Numbered from the stretch's first letter, positions 45,001-58,350 are shown. The stretch is 64,000 nucleotides of DNA from Rhizophagus irregularis (GCF_026210795.1 NC_089446.1:3997001-4061000); one strand, 5' to 3'. Notes: generated from the letters alone by a model not told the origin. Program-made: numbers and translations.

Positions 45001-46850
45001 GATTGTAATTTAACACAATCATAAACAAATAAACATGAACATTGAACGTAACATTACTATCTATGCAAGTAAGTGATACAGTGAAACGGTACCGTTGGTA
45101 CCGTTACTAAAAACAATGTTATTCTTTTTATCCTGTTTAAACATGTTTAAAAATTTTTTTTTTTTTTCCAAAAAATTTTTAGTTTCCCAAACACAATGTG
45201 TTAATGTGTTGTGAATATTTTATTGGAGTAAAGAAATAACTGTTATCAAGTTATGCTTATCGAGGAGCCGCTCGAACTTGGCAATTCTTTTTTTTAAACT
45301 TGGCAAAAAAAAGAAAAAATTTCGTTAATCTAATAAATATATATTGTTTTTGGTTATATTGAAATTGTGATAACGGAATGTTAATTTTTTTAGTTAAAGT
45401 AGTATTAAAAAAAATTTAATGAAAAAAGATTTCATATTTTTACAATCTTTTTTTTTCTTTTTAATCAATTATGCAATATTAATAAATGAACGATAATATT
45501 AGCAAAAAAAAAAATTATTTTGATTAAATTTTCCAATTTGGATTAATTAACCCGTAAATACGTAATCTGCCTAAGGATAGGCCTATAGTAATAAATGTTT
45601 CAACAAACAATTATATCAAATATAAATAAAAGTTCCGTCAATGAAACCGGTACTAACATATTATGACAATGAATGCTATTTTTTTTTTATCCTGTTTAAA
45701 TTTTTTTTTCATAGAACTTCAAGCCATCAGACATCATGTGCTGTAAATATTTTCTTGGGACAAAGAAATAACCTTATCAAGGTTATCAAGTTATGCAAAT
45801 CAATCCAACAAATACTACATATCAGGTAACATGAGGAGGCGCTCGAACTTGGCAATACACTTGAAACAAACAATACACCTTTTTAATTTTTTAAAGTGTT
45901 TGAAATTTTATTTACTAAAAAAAAAAATTCGTATTGCCTCGTACATATATTGTATTGACTTCATATTAAATTGTGATACCGGTTTTTGGTTAAAGTATTA
46001 AAAAAAATTTGCTGAGAAAATATTTCACTTTTACAATCTTTTTTTTATGCAATATTAATAAATGAATGATAATATTAGCAAAAAAAAACGAGTAAAAAAA
46101 TATTAAATTTACCAATTTGGATTAATCAACGCGTAAATACGTAATCTGTCTAAATAGTAATAAATGGAATATAAAAGTTTAGTAGTACATTCATACAAAC
46201 AATTATATATAAAATCAGATAATTTCAATCAAATATAAATAAACGTACCGTCTTAGCGTTATTATGCTGCAAGATATGTAACCGGTAACATATTATGACA
46301 ATGTATGCTATTCTTTTTTATCCTGTTTAAAAAATTTTTTTTCATAGAACTTTATAAAGTTCCCAAGCCATCAGACATCATGTGCTATAAATATTTTCTT
46401 TGGGAAAAGATAACCGTCATCAAGTTATGTAAATCAAATACCTTACATCAGGATAAGTGCGTAAGGATTTTCCTCGAAATAAATTATGAACCACACTTTC
46501 AAACTTAGTATACACTTTGAATAAAAATTATAATTTTTCTATTTTTAAATGATTGAAATTTTATTTACAAAAAAAGAAAATTTTTTTCGTTAAAACTATA
46601 ATGATAATATAAATGTCTCGTATATTGTTTTTTGATTATATTAATTTTCATATGAAACGGAATATTTGTCAATATTTTTAGTTAAAGATTTAAAAAAATT
46701 CGATGAGAAATAGATTTCATCATCTATTATTACAATAAAATCTTAATTTAATCATAAATTATGCAATAAAATGGTGATCTTATGATTGAACAATATTAAA
46801 TCATATCTTTTTGTTCTACCGGAGAGATTATGCCTGAAGGCTGAGTAAAC
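42100..46850. repeat. Degenerate tandem repeat array, about 7 units of 475-670 bases
   Basis: A marker motif reading TCCTGTTTAAACATGTTT or a close variant occurs at 42841, 43315, 43885, 44553, 45130, 45689 and 46320, giving spacings of about 474, 570, 668, 577, 559 and 631 bases. Between markers the same sub-motifs recur in order: CAAGCCATCAGAC, ACTGCATATCAGGTAA, a TATTGATATCATATGAAATT block, GGATTAATCAACGCG, GTAATTCATTCGTAACG and TAACTTGTAGGTAACGTGAT. The three central units are most alike; the last two lose the ATG half of the palindrome. No coding frame is conserved between units. Some units contain sequence resembling the 3' end and 3' UTR of the adjacent DUF4419 gene, so the array probably grew from its downstream flank. 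Confidence 0.8.
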
Positions 46851-46907
46851 TAAATATTTTTTTTTTAAATTTACACAATATAAATTATATTATATTTTAG
46901 TAATGTT

Positions 46908-48026
46908 TTACATAAACCAACTTCTCACAAATGCTTTTGAGCAAAATGATTTTGTCTTACTATCTTCAACAACCGCCCATCCAATAACTGGTGATACCAC
47001 TGATTCACCATTTTCTTCCACATCTTGCCTTACTCCTAAGAACCCTGATACTAATTTTAAAGAAGGTCCTCCTTTTACATTAAAGGGGATGATTATTTTT
47101 CCATCAGGTAAATCACATTCATTTATTAAACTACCCACTATCTGTTTGTCATGGCGATCATATGGTAAGAAAGCTGTTATCCATCCGCTTAAAGTTGAGG
47201 TTGTCTGTGGTACGCAACAAGTACCACTAAATTCATGTGCTATCCTCTTCCAAAATCTTTCGTTTATATCTCCACGATAAGTATTCACCAATTGCCAAAT
47301 GATTGGTTCTAAACGATCCAGCCAAAAATCTAAATCTAAGGATAATTTTCTTAGAGTTTTAATCTTATTTTGAATACGTTCCCAATCTTCTAATTTTCCT
47401 TCTAAAGTAATTTTTGGTATACCACAAGTCCAATCAATATTCGTTTGAGAATTTTCTCGAAGAGGATTTAATAAAACGATTCGACTTGCAGTTATTGATG
47501 TAGTCGTACTTGTAGAGTAATCACATTCTAATAATTTCATCAAATCAATTTTTTCCATTTGTTTATCAGCTACTTCAGTTAATATTCGTACACATTCTGG
47601 CCAATTACCAACAATTCTTTTTGACCAACGTTCTTTATCAAATATTCCACTAGCATTGATTGAAATTTGACTTCGTCGTCGTTTATTTTGAGCGAAGAGA
47701 TGGGTATATTTTTCTTCATTTAAATTTATATGCCGAGAAACTCCTTGAGCTATCGTTAACCAAACATCATCGGGTGTTATACGTAAATGTTGATGCCTAT
47801 TATAAGCTTCTAATACTGTCGCTATAAAACCGTTACTACATTGAACATTTTCCAATACTGTCTTATTAATATAAGGAGAATATTCGTAGTCTACGGATAC
47901 GGCATGTACCATTTCATTTTCAAATAGTCGTTCTATTTGAGTTTCAATAGGTATGAGAGCTTTTATTCGATTATCAGGTTTAAGTTTTGAATTTAAAATT
48001 TGAGTTCTACGATTACCACCCTTCAT
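46908..48026 (-). CDS. DUF4419 family protein, 372 aa
   Basis: Single exon starting MKGGNRRTQILNSKLKPDNR. Same DUF4419 blocks as the gene at 40776: VLEAYNRHQHLRITPDDVWL, TIAQG, LLECDYSTSTTTSITASRIV, CGIPKITLEGKLEDWERIQN, LDLDFWLDRLEPIIWQLV, LVSGFLGVRQ, PVIGWAVVEDS. It lacks the poly-Glu insertion and has a basic loop (QNKRRRSQISIN) absent from the other copy. The two genes are convergent, with 5 kb of repeats between their 3' ends. Base composition is less AT-extreme than in the first copy. A T10/A10 tract lies about 55 bases upstream of the start. Function unknown. Confidence 0.82.
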   Translation of the reverse strand: MKGGNRRTQILNSKLKPDNRIKALIPIETQIERLFENEMVHAVSVDYEYSPYINKTVLENVQCSNGFIATVLEAYNRHQHLRITPDDVWLTIAQGVSRHINLNEEKYTHLFAQNKRRRSQISINASGIFDKERWSKRIVGNWPECVRILTEVADKQMEKIDLMKLLECDYSTSTTTSITASRIVLLNPLRENSQTNIDWTCGIPKITLEGKLEDWERIQNKIKTLRKLSLDLDFWLDRLEPIIWQLVNTYRGDINERFWKRIAHEFSGTCCVPQTTSTLSGWITAFLPYDRHDKQIVGSLINECDLPDGKIIIPFNVKGGPSLKLVSGFLGVRQDVEENGESVVSPVIGWAVVEDSKTKSFCSKAFVRSWFM

Positions 48027-48081
48027 TTTTGTTAAATATATTATTATTTTTTTTTATTTATTGTAAAGAAGAAAATTTTTA

Positions 48082-48101
48082 TTTTTTTTTTAAAAAAAAA
48101 A
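48082..48101. promoter_or_regulatory. T10/A10 palindromic tract upstream of a DUF4419 gene
   Basis: The tract sits about 55 bases upstream of the start at 48026 on the minus strand, the same class of element as at 2072 and 27887. Confidence 0.35.
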
Positions 48102-51026
48102 TCATTTTTTTGGGTTTGGGATCGGTTTATTTAAATAAAAATTTTTTTTTTTTTATGTATAAAATATAAAATATTCAGCCTTTCATTATAAAAAAATTTA
48201 ATTTACTTTTTATGAGTGAGTACATGCTGAATACATTAATTAAATGCAATCTTTTTTTGCACAGACAATTTTCCCCACATTAAGATACGATTAATCTAAA
48301 TTTATAAAAAAGTGATATAGTAATAATGTAATAAATATGTAAATAATTTTTTTTTTTAACCAAAATGAACTTAAAGATATCTGATTATCACGCATTTTGT
48401 CTTTTTTTTATTGTGTGAAAGAAAATATTACGGGAAAAGATATTCCGCGATCTCCCAGTAATCCAGTGTCTTCGAAGTTCATGTTTTTCTGATTCACTAA
48501 GAGGTTGGTCCGGGTTTGTACACTATTTTGTAATGCAAAATACATTTATCATACGCTAGAATAAAGGAATATTAGATATATTTTAACGTCAATCTGTCAT
48601 TTCTAACAATTTGCGGGGTATAGAATTTTTAATCGTTGTAAATTAAGTAAATTATAAATTGTCCTATTATTGTAGATCCAAATGCAGGTGTGAATTTGAA
48701 ATTAACGAATGATCTAAATTGATTTAAACATGATCTGATAAACATAAATATTACTGACGTATAAGTTTATATTAAGTTTAATGGCTGATAAGAAAAATTT
48801 TATTATCAGGATTATTGAAGATTTATCTAAATTTAGTTATCTTTTTGTTTATATTTTATAAACACCAATAATCTGCTCACGCTTAAAACAACAATTATAT
48901 AATTGGGATCGATCTAATGAAATTTCAAATCTTCTTTAAATTATAAATTAGGTTAGTTAAACTTTAATATTTTACAAAATTGTAAATCTTAATTAATAAA
49001 AATGACCGAGAAAGGGTCATAATTCTTTTTCATGTGCTTTAATCAAAACCTGAAAGCATCGAAAATCATGTTCGATATGTCATATATTATTGGATTATTT
49101 GACATATTCGTGGTAAAAGTAACGATTTATATTGGATTATTTTCTTGTGAAACCTTTTAGTTTTAATAAACTTAAATGGCATTTAAATCCGAATAATGAA
49201 ATAAATTTTTCGGATATCTTCGGATTTGTTAGAAACCTTAAAAATTTTTTTCTTAATAAAGTTGGGATTATTTGTGATTATTTGATACTTTTGATACTTA
49301 AGGATTTTTTACCTTATATGATACATTTAACCATTACCAGTAAAATTTATTAAGTACTTTATCTTTACAAATCATAAAAATAAAAGAAATGTTTGGGATT
49401 TGTTAATAATGGCGTAATGTTTATATTTTGCCCATTATTTCTCAGATGAAATCTGGTTTTAACCGGATCAATTCGGAATTAAAAATAATGTTTATCTTTG
49501 ATATTTATTAAAACACGTTTTTTTTCATTTTTTTTCAAGAAAAAGGACAAGTATTTCAATTATTTCTTCCTCCTCCTTTTTTTTTATCGTATCATTGTTT
49601 CCTACGTAAACAATTGGTTCGATTGTTTCAAATTTCGAATTTTCTCGTTTACTTTGATAGTTGACCTTTTTTAATAGATAGAAAATAAACAAACCCGCAT
49701 ATGAATGTGATAACAAAGATAACATATGAATGTGATATATTTGATATGTTAATATTTACTTTATATTTTTTGGGAAATTTTATAAAATTTCCCAAAGTTC
49801 ATTATATTTACTAGTTTTGTTACTTGCTTTTTTCTTGGGAATTTTTTTTTTTTTTTTCAGCGGGAAAATAACAATGAAATGTGGGGTGCTGATTTAAATA
49901 CTGATTAAGAAAATGATTATATTAACTGTTAATATGTACTTTTTTGGTGAATTAAATCTTTGATATGACTATATCCGTAATTCTTTGTTAAAAAAAAAAT
50001 AATTATGTAACATTTGAAATTCTGAAATATTTTGAAAAGCTTTGAACTACATTTAAATTTAATATTTAAAACTTTTTTTTTTTTTAAAAAAAAAATAATA
50101 TTTAAATATGATCTTCATTGCCTATACATTGAACATGGGATCATGAAAGTTAGAGGGCAATCAAAAGCATTTAAGGAATATTCATACACTGATAAACGGT
50201 TGTTATGCACTAAAGATGTCGTTGTATCACGTGAATTAAAAATTGCAGCTGGAAAGAATGGAATGTTAATGTTTAAACGTTTTTCATCAAAATAATTTCA
50301 TTTGTCGAGTACGAATTTCTAATCAAAGAAAAAGTTCTTAATAAGAAAGTTATAAAAGTTCCGATATAAGAATGAATTCTTAAATAGGTTAGTTACATAA
50401 AATGGAGACTTAAACAAGAAAGGTATAAAAGAGTATCATATTTAAAGTTACAATATATTAATATATTAATATATAGGATGTGTTCTATAACATTCTATAC
50501 TTCTATGATCCTTTCCTTTTCGACATTTTAATTCTTTTTTTCCTTTTTCTTCGAAGAAAAAGCCATTCAATTTCTTTTTTCCTTTTTCTTTGAAGTAAAA
50601 AGTCTTTTTTCTTCGACAAATGAATTTTTATATAGAAACAATATCACCCGTCAATTGGCGATAGAACAACATTCTAATTTCTTTAATTGATCCGTAATTC
50701 TAATAGCTACGGTAACTCTAAATAATCCCTGTTCGGTGTTTCGCTATCTTGTTTTCTTAGAAAGGAACAAATATATATATAGTATTCGTTATCTATACAA
50801 AACGCAGGATTTGGCGTTGACAATGACCATAGATTTACCTGCCCGGCTGCCACCATCACTAGAAAGGATTTTAAGGATTTTGAAGCTGGTCGACCAGTGA
50901 TATATGTAGTAAACGTGATATCACATGCGTAATGTAATGATTAATCGAATAAAAAAATTAATCAGGTGTAAGTAAACTTTTAATTATTGGTTTACTTTCA
51001 TTTTTTAAAAAACATCTGATATATAA
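48102..51026. other. Intergenic, no gene supported
   Basis: About 2.9 kb of AT-rich sequence. A T13/A10 tract at 50073-50095 precedes a frame (50140-50295) reading MKVRGQSKAFKEYSYTDKRL onwards, which I cannot assign. The rest shows no coding pattern. Confidence 0.45.
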
Positions 51027-51503
51027 TTAATAGACTTTCTTTTGGAACATAACTAATGTTCTTTCCTGTTTCTTTTTAGGTTGGAATCCTTCTGGAACAG
51101 TCCTTAATGAGGTGGTGAATCTGTTAGAATATGTTCCTTTTCTTTTTGGAAATATACCTAATTTCCTTTTCTCTTGAATTTCTCTGAGACAGTTCTGTAA
51201 TATTCTGATAGTGGCAATGTCTTTCTCATTTCTAGAAAGTTCCTTCTTACTAAGCGGTCGTTTACGGACACATACTCTGATTTTTGTCATTTAGATTGCT
51301 AGGAAGTAGGAACGCTATGTGGTAGAGAGTAAGTGTTACCACGTGTTTTGATACGCGTTTAAAGATCGCCTTGGTGATTGTATTTATTGAAGTTCCTCTT
51401 CCTCTTCTTGTGCTGACGTTGACGTTGTTTCAAATTGTTGTTGTTGCAATGTCAATGTAGGAAGTGTAGAAGCACGACCTCGACCTTGAGCAGGCGCAAA
51501 CAT
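51027..51503 (-). pseudogene. Kinesin-13-like gene fragment
   Basis: From ATG 51288-51290 the frame reads MTKIRVCVRKRPLSKKELSR followed by NEKDIATI. This is the very start of a kinesin-13 (MCAK/KIF2) motor domain, where animal proteins have CVCVRKRPLNKKE. After about 28 residues the kinesin match ends; no P-loop, switch or neck region follows, and the frame ends at 51027 in unrelated Lys-rich sequence. Upstream at 51384-51503 another minus-strand frame (MFAPAQGRGRASTLPTLTLQ, then a Gln and Glu run) looks like a disordered N-terminus of the same gene, but stops before the motor piece. Motor activity is impossible from this remnant. It is a 5' gene fragment left by a partial duplication or rearrangement. 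Confidence 0.5.
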
Positions 51504-52897
51504 TTGAAGGGAAGAGTCCAAATTTATAGTTTATAGATCGTTTGAGCTAAAAAAAAAGTAAAAAAAAAGTCCTCAATTTGAAAAATCGAAATTATTGTCC
51601 GACGTAAGTTGTTTGGCTAAGGCACTTGTTTGGTCAAGGCGGGTATAACACATTTTTTGTTAGGTTAAAACGTCTAGCTTATACATCCTTTATACGCTTC
51701 GTTGTTGGATTCTTGAATTCTTAATTACAGCGATTCTTTTAGAATGAATAATTAAACAATTATTTGAGGTAAGTTGGTCAGTTTATTTTCTCGTCAGATT
51801 TTTGAGCTCATACACAATTAAAAGGATATCAAATAAAAATATTTCATGTGAAAAAATTAACTTACTACTTTGAAATAATTATTACCGTAGTGTATAATTA
51901 TGGAGAACTGATTAATAGATAGGCGTATCTGTTGGAACCTAAAAAACTGGCGTGGGCATAAAAATTAATAAAGATCATTAAAATCAACTAGTCAGATTTT
52001 TTTTACATAATATTTACTCTATTTATATTCACCTGAGTGATATTAAATATTCTTGTTCATCTTTATATCACCTAATATATCTTTTGGATAGCCGTTGACC
52101 TCAACGGTTGTAATTTCAGGTGAATATGCAGCAAGATGATTAGAAACACCCAAAGGATAACTGAGAATTTTCTATGCGCAAGGAAATTGACTTTGACTCC
52201 CTTTTGGATAGCTTATAATATATTGTACCTCTTTTATGTCATCACTCCATATGCCTGCAATCCTTCCCATATACTTGCTACCCAATATTGCACGTACCTT
52301 ACTTTATTCTCTAATTCGTTACCATGTCTAGTAAATTTTTTTTTTTGATATGGTTTACATTATATTACAACAGCTCGATAACAATAATAAAAGATAAAGT
52401 CAGTTGACTGTTTGCATAATAACAAAAATCAAGGTTTCTCGATAACAAAAAATCAAAGAATTCTCAGATTCAAAAGATCACTATCCCTATTTATTCCATC
52501 TCACAAAGTACTTGATCATTTATCAAGAAAGGAGAAAATAATTAATTATTAAATAAAAAGTATAAAAAAAAAACTATTTTTTTTTATTATTTATACAATA
52601 TAAATATATATATATATATATATAAAAAAAAAAAAAAAAATATGATACAAAAAAAAACAATAATATAAAATAAAAAAAAAATAATAATGATAATTTCTAA
52701 AAAAAAAACTGTACTACTAAAAAGAAAAAAGAAAAAGAAAAAAAATAATAATAAAAAAATATGTCTAATATATTTTCGTTCTGTATTAAAGAAAAATTAA
52801 TAAAATGGTTTATGTTGTTTTTTTTTAAAAAAAAATATAATACATATAAACAAAATTTTTTTTTTTTTTTAATTAATAATTACTCTAAAATTACTTT
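51504..52897. other. Intergenic, A/T homopolymer-rich
   Basis: No gene supported. The last 350 bases are dominated by A runs, an (AT)n stretch at about 52604-52624 and a T9/A9 tract at 52818-52835. They correspond to the 3' flank of the TPR gene. Confidence 0.5.
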
Positions 52898-55800
52898 TCA
52901 TGCTGATTCAATCTTCTTTTTTAATTCTAAAGCAGTGGCGTTATCAGGCTCAGATTTTAATATGGTTTGTACATCTTTAAGAGCATCATTAAATCTATCC
53001 ATAGCATGATAAGTTAAACTTCTTTCGGTTAAAGCAGGAATATTATTAGGTTCTCTTAATAAGACCTTATTAAAATCAAGTAATGCTGGACTATATCTAC
53101 CCAAAGTACGATGCACTGCACCTCTATTACATAAAGCTTTAGTTTCATAATCAATATTAAAAGCTTTGTCTCTTATATTTTGTAAAGCACGATCCAAATC
53201 AAACAAAGCTAATGTGTTAGATCCTATAGAACGATAAACAGCACCACGTAAAGCTAAAGGATACCCCCAATCAGGTAAATCTTGTAATACCCTATTCAGA
53301 TCATTTAATGCATCATCATAACGACCTAATGCGGCCAAAACTTCTCCTCGGTATGTTAAAGCCCAAACATTAGTTGGTTCTAATTCGATAGCCAAATTCA
53401 AGTCCTCATAAGCTCTATCATATCTTTTTAATACATTTAATAATGCACCCCGAGTTTCTAAAGCAAATATATGTTTAGGATCTAAATTTAAAGCTTTATC
53501 TAAGTCAATTAAAGCTTCATAATATCTTTTTAACATATAATAAACGGCACCCCGATTTGTTAAAGCAAATACACTATCAGGATTTAAATAAATAGCTTCA
53601 TCTAAATCTCTTAATGCTTCTTCATAACGTCGGAAAGTTCTATTAACAGCACCACGACTTTCTCTTGCCATAACATTTTCAGGTTCTAATCTAACAGCTT
53701 CATCTAAATCGATTAACGATTGTGGACCTTGTTTTAACATACGATACACTTCACCTCTTCTTGTAAGTGCAAATACGTTTGATGGTTCAATTTCCAAAGC
53801 TCTAGTAAAATCTGATATAGCCTTATCAAATTCTTGTGTTAATCTATAAATTTCACCACGATTTCTTAACATTTCAGAATCATTTGGATTAATATTTAAT
53901 CCAACGGTATAATCCATTACGGCATCATCATAAAAACCAAGTGATTGTGATATTTCACCCCTACATTTTATTAAAGGAAAATTATTTGGTTCTAATTGAA
54001 TAGCAACATTTAAATTAACCAAAGCTTCATCTTTTTTATCAAGTGCTAATAATATTTCCGCACGATTTTTATGAGCGAGGAAACTTCTTGGAGTTAATTG
54101 AATTATTCTTTCAAAATCAGCCAAAGCTTCATGTTCTCTTCCCATCATTCTTAATACAGCACCACGTCTTTCTAATGCCAAACTAGTCTCTTCTCTTTCT
54201 AAAGATTTATTTAAATCATTTAAAGCATTATCTAACCTATGAGTTAATCTATAAATTTCACCACGATTTGCCAATATAATAGAAGCATAAGATGAATCTA
54301 TTGATAAAGCTTTAGTTAAATCATTAATAGCATCATCATAAAGTTTAAGTGAACAATAAACTTTTGCCCTTCTTATTAAAGTAAAAATATTTTTTGGTTC
54401 CATTTCCAAAGCAGCATCTAAATCGGATAAAGCATCAGAATATTTTCTAAGAGAACTATAAACTTCTGCTCTAGATCTAAGAGCGAAAGGATGTCTTTGA
54501 ATTTTTAAGGATTTATTTAAATCTGATATAGCTTTATCAGTATCATTTAATAAACGATTAACTTCACCACGAAGAGAGTAAGCTTTTGGTTTCTTTGGTT
54601 TACGATTAATAGCTATAGTTAAATCATTTATAGCTCTTGTCCATTCTTCCAATTGATAAGCAGCATAAGCTCTATCACATCTAATCGAATAACTATGTGG
54701 ATAAGCAATAAGTACTTGACTAAATAAACGAATAGCTTCATTATATCTTAATTCTCCTAATTCTTTGATAGCCTGTATATAAGTTGGATTTGTATTTTTT
54801 GATTTTTTGAAAAAATTCATAGTAAAACGTTTATTATTCGTTGTTGAAATAATTGGTTTAGGTTGAAGAGGCATTGAAGTAGGTCTCTGTTTTGATTTTG
54901 AACCTTTAGTTGAAAGTTCTTCATTATTCTTATTATTATTTGATTGAAAATTAGGAAAATTTTGAGAAAATTGAATGTAACCATTATTATTATTATTATT
55001 ATCGAACATATTAGCATCATCAGATAGAAAAGAACTTTTACTACGTTTATTAATTAATGAATTTGTCTTATCATCACTATTATAAGAGAAAGGGCGTTTA
55101 CTATTATTATCGTCGGTAGAAAGAGAATTTGTACTATCATCCTTAGAATAAGAGAAAGGATAACTACCACTTATAAAATTTGTTGGAGAAATTTTTTTAT
55201 CGTTATCATTATCATTATTAGTAAAAGTATTAAGACTAATTCTGTTATGATGAGAATTATCACTACCAACAGTATTAAAACCATTATTAATAATCATTGG
55301 TTTTAATGGAACACCAGGATGAGGAGATTCTTTCCTGGGAATTTGATTACCACTAAGAAGATGATTACCAATATGACCATTATGAAGAAGATGATTATCA
55401 TGATGATTTCCAAAATGATTACTACTATTCTGATTATAATTAGATATATTTGAACTTGTAGTAGTAGTATGATTAGAATTTTGTGATAAATAATTAACTG
55501 GTAAATCCGGAGGGGTATGAGATGATATATCATTATTATTAACAACATTATCATTTGTAGTAGGAATGGTAATTGGATTAGATGAATGATTGTTATTACC
55601 ACCATATTCTAGGTTTCTAGTATTATAAAATGGAAAGGATTCATGATTTTGAAATGAACTTTGAGGAGTAGATTGATCCTGAGGAGTATAAGTATCCATC
55701 CTTTTAAATGAATTCTGTTGTACATGTTGTATAGGTTTGTTATCTTGAGGAAGAGGAGGAGGAGGAAGAAGATTAGGATTCGTATCAATTATTGACATAT

Positions 55801-55966
55801 CTGTTGTTGTCGTTGTTGTTGTAGTAGTCGTTGTCGTCGTTGTCGTCGTTATTACCTCGTTTGTATGAGAATCATTTTCCGGTGGAGAACTGAATGAAAT
55901 ATTACTAATCCTGTTTCTTATATCATTAAATCCTTGAGTAATTGGAGAAAGATAATTATATGAACT

Positions 55967-56002
<36 letters not shown>

Positions 56003-57621
56003 GTCATTACTATTAGCATCTTCTTCGGGTATATTATCTAATTTTGAATCATCATCATCATCATTATCGTCGTTGTCGTCGTCGTGGTGATCGTCGTGGT
56101 GATCGTCGTGGTGGTTAACATCATTTTTATCAACAACTGCAGTATTGGAATCACTATTAACAGGAAGATAATTGTCAGTAGTAACGGGTTCAATAATGAG
56201 TGGTTTGTAATCATCGGTAGTGACGGGTTTATCAGGATGATAATCGTCAGTAGTGACGGATTTACCGGAATGATAATTATCATTAATGACGGGTTTACCA
56301 GAACGATATTTATCATTAATTACGGATCTCCCGGAACGATATTTATTATTAGTAACGGATTTACCGGAATGATAATTATCAGTTAAGATTGTCTCAGTTA
56401 ACTGAACCTTAAAAGGAGCAGTTTTTGGTTGCTTTAATAAACCGGTAATATTTTTTCCACTTTCAAATGGTTTACTACTTTGAGGTATTGAAGGAGGTTT
56501 TGAATATTGTGTAAATGAAGAAGATTCCTGCGACGAAGGAGTTGAATGTGTAAGAGAATGTCTTTTAAGATATTCATTTTTAATATCATTTGCTGGTGAA
56601 TTAATAATATTTGTTGAAAAAGAATTATTATGAACCTTTTCGGTAAGATTTTCATCACTCCCATTCGGAGGAGTAAATTGAAGAGGATGTTTTGAATAAT
56701 TACTACTACTAGTTAAATCACTATTACTGTTATTGGTCTCATTATTATTATGATTTAAAGTATTTTCATTATTATTATTAACATCAGAGACGACTTCATA
56801 TTGATTATTAGCGGTAGCGGACTTGTATCTTTGTAAAGTAGTAGTATTAGTAGGTAAAATGCTATGAGTTGGAGCATCCATCATAATAGATGAGGAATTA
56901 GAAGCATCAAATGAAGAATCATTTAAATAATCCGGTTCATTAAATTCATTTGTACCACTTTGAAAATAATCATATCGTTGAGAATAATCAGAAGAAGATT
57001 GAGAATTTAAAGGTTGGAGTTGCTGATCATCATCTTGTTGATGTTGATGTTGATGTTGATTATAATGTTGCTGATGTTGTAGTTGTCGTTGTTTACGCCT
57101 TCGAGTTAATTGATGTGATTGTTGTTGTTGATATGATTGTTGATTTGATTGTTGTTGATATAATTGTTGTTGGTATGATTGTTGATATGATTGATGTTGG
57201 TATAATAGATGTTGCTGTGATGGTTGTAGCGGTGGTAATGGTTTATCTAAATCAGGTTCATTAAACTGTTCGTTTCCATATTGCGAGCCACCACCACCAT
57301 ACAAACTATTATTATAACCTCCATTATATAAACTATTACTATAATATCCGGTATTAGAACCCTAATTTTAAAATAGCGATTAGTAAATATTGATTAGCAA
57401 TTAGCAATTAGAAATTAGTCAAATTAGCAAAATTTTTTTAACCGATTTAAAAAAAAAAAAATTTTTACCCGCTGTACTGGATAATTATTATGTGGTAAAT
57501 AATTATACGGATTTTGTAGTGGAGGATTTTGTGGTTGTTGATTTGGTATATATAAATTATTCAATAGCTTTATTGGTTTTTGTTTTTTCTGATCCTTTTT
57601 ATCCTTTTTTGACGACAACAT
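52898..57621 (-). CDS. Large TPR protein with disordered low-complexity N-terminus, 1538 aa
   Basis: Two exons: 57469-57621 (51 codons, Lys-rich MLSSKKDKKDQKKQKP start) and 52898-57361, joined in phase 0. Residues about 52-900 are low complexity: Tyr/Gln repeats, Asn runs, His-Asp (HHDDHHDD) and poly-Asp runs, a poly-Thr run, and a tandem repeat of about 13 residues (YHSGKSVTNN-like, residues about 377-452). From about 900 to the end are 18 consecutive tetratricopeptide repeats of 34 residues with the usual pattern (RGEVYRML ... A..DLD.AL.LEP). The repeats are very regular, so they should form one continuous superhelix that binds a peptide or protein partner. No enzymatic domain was seen. A scaffold or chaperone-type role is the general TPR inference; the partner is unknown. 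A poly-T/A-rich flank precedes the start. Confidence 0.85.
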
Positions 57622-58350
57622 GATATTTTTATAAAAAACAAACTTTTTTCAAAAAAAAAAAAAAAAAAAAAAAAGTTTTTATTCGAATCTTTGATATATA
57701 TTGTATTTGATATTGTATTGTGTTGTAAAATGTATAACTCTTTTTTTTATAATATATATATATAAAAAAAAAAATTTTTTAAGAATTTTTTATTCTTATT
57801 CTAATCAATTATAATATTTACTTTATTCGTTTTATTTTCTTTCTTAAAAAATTTATTTGAATATATAAATCTTTTTTTTTTTTAAAAAAAAAAAAAGAGA
57901 AAAAAAATTTTTAAGAGAAAGAAAAAAAAAATGAGGATAAAAAAAAATCAATATAAAAGAAAAAAAAGAGAAAAAAAAACGATGATAAAAATATTTATTG
58001 TTTATTTTGTATATTTATACATTCATTTTGGATTATTATATATATTTTTTATGTATTTCAAAAGTATAACAAGTATAACAACTATGTTTACACTAACATT
58101 CCTAAAATTAACTTCTTAACCGGTTTAAGAAGTATAATCTGAAAATCAATATGAAATCAACTTGGTAAGCTACACATCAAAAGAGTTAAACTTTTTTTAG
58201 GTCGTACTAATTATAGAAACTAAATGGATCAAAAATATTGGTTTATTTCGATACGCATTTTTTAATAAAAATTAATATTAATCATCATTATACGGAACAA
58301 TTTTAAGGAGTTTACAAATCCGACTGGATAAACTGGATAAATTGGATATA

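Noticed and set aside
49132-49353. 73-codon plus-strand frame
   Set aside because: Phe/Leu/Ile-rich chance frame without protein-like patterns.
55303-56664. Several long alternate-frame ORFs rich in Ile, Met or Val
   Set aside because: Shadows of trinucleotide repeats in the TPR gene.
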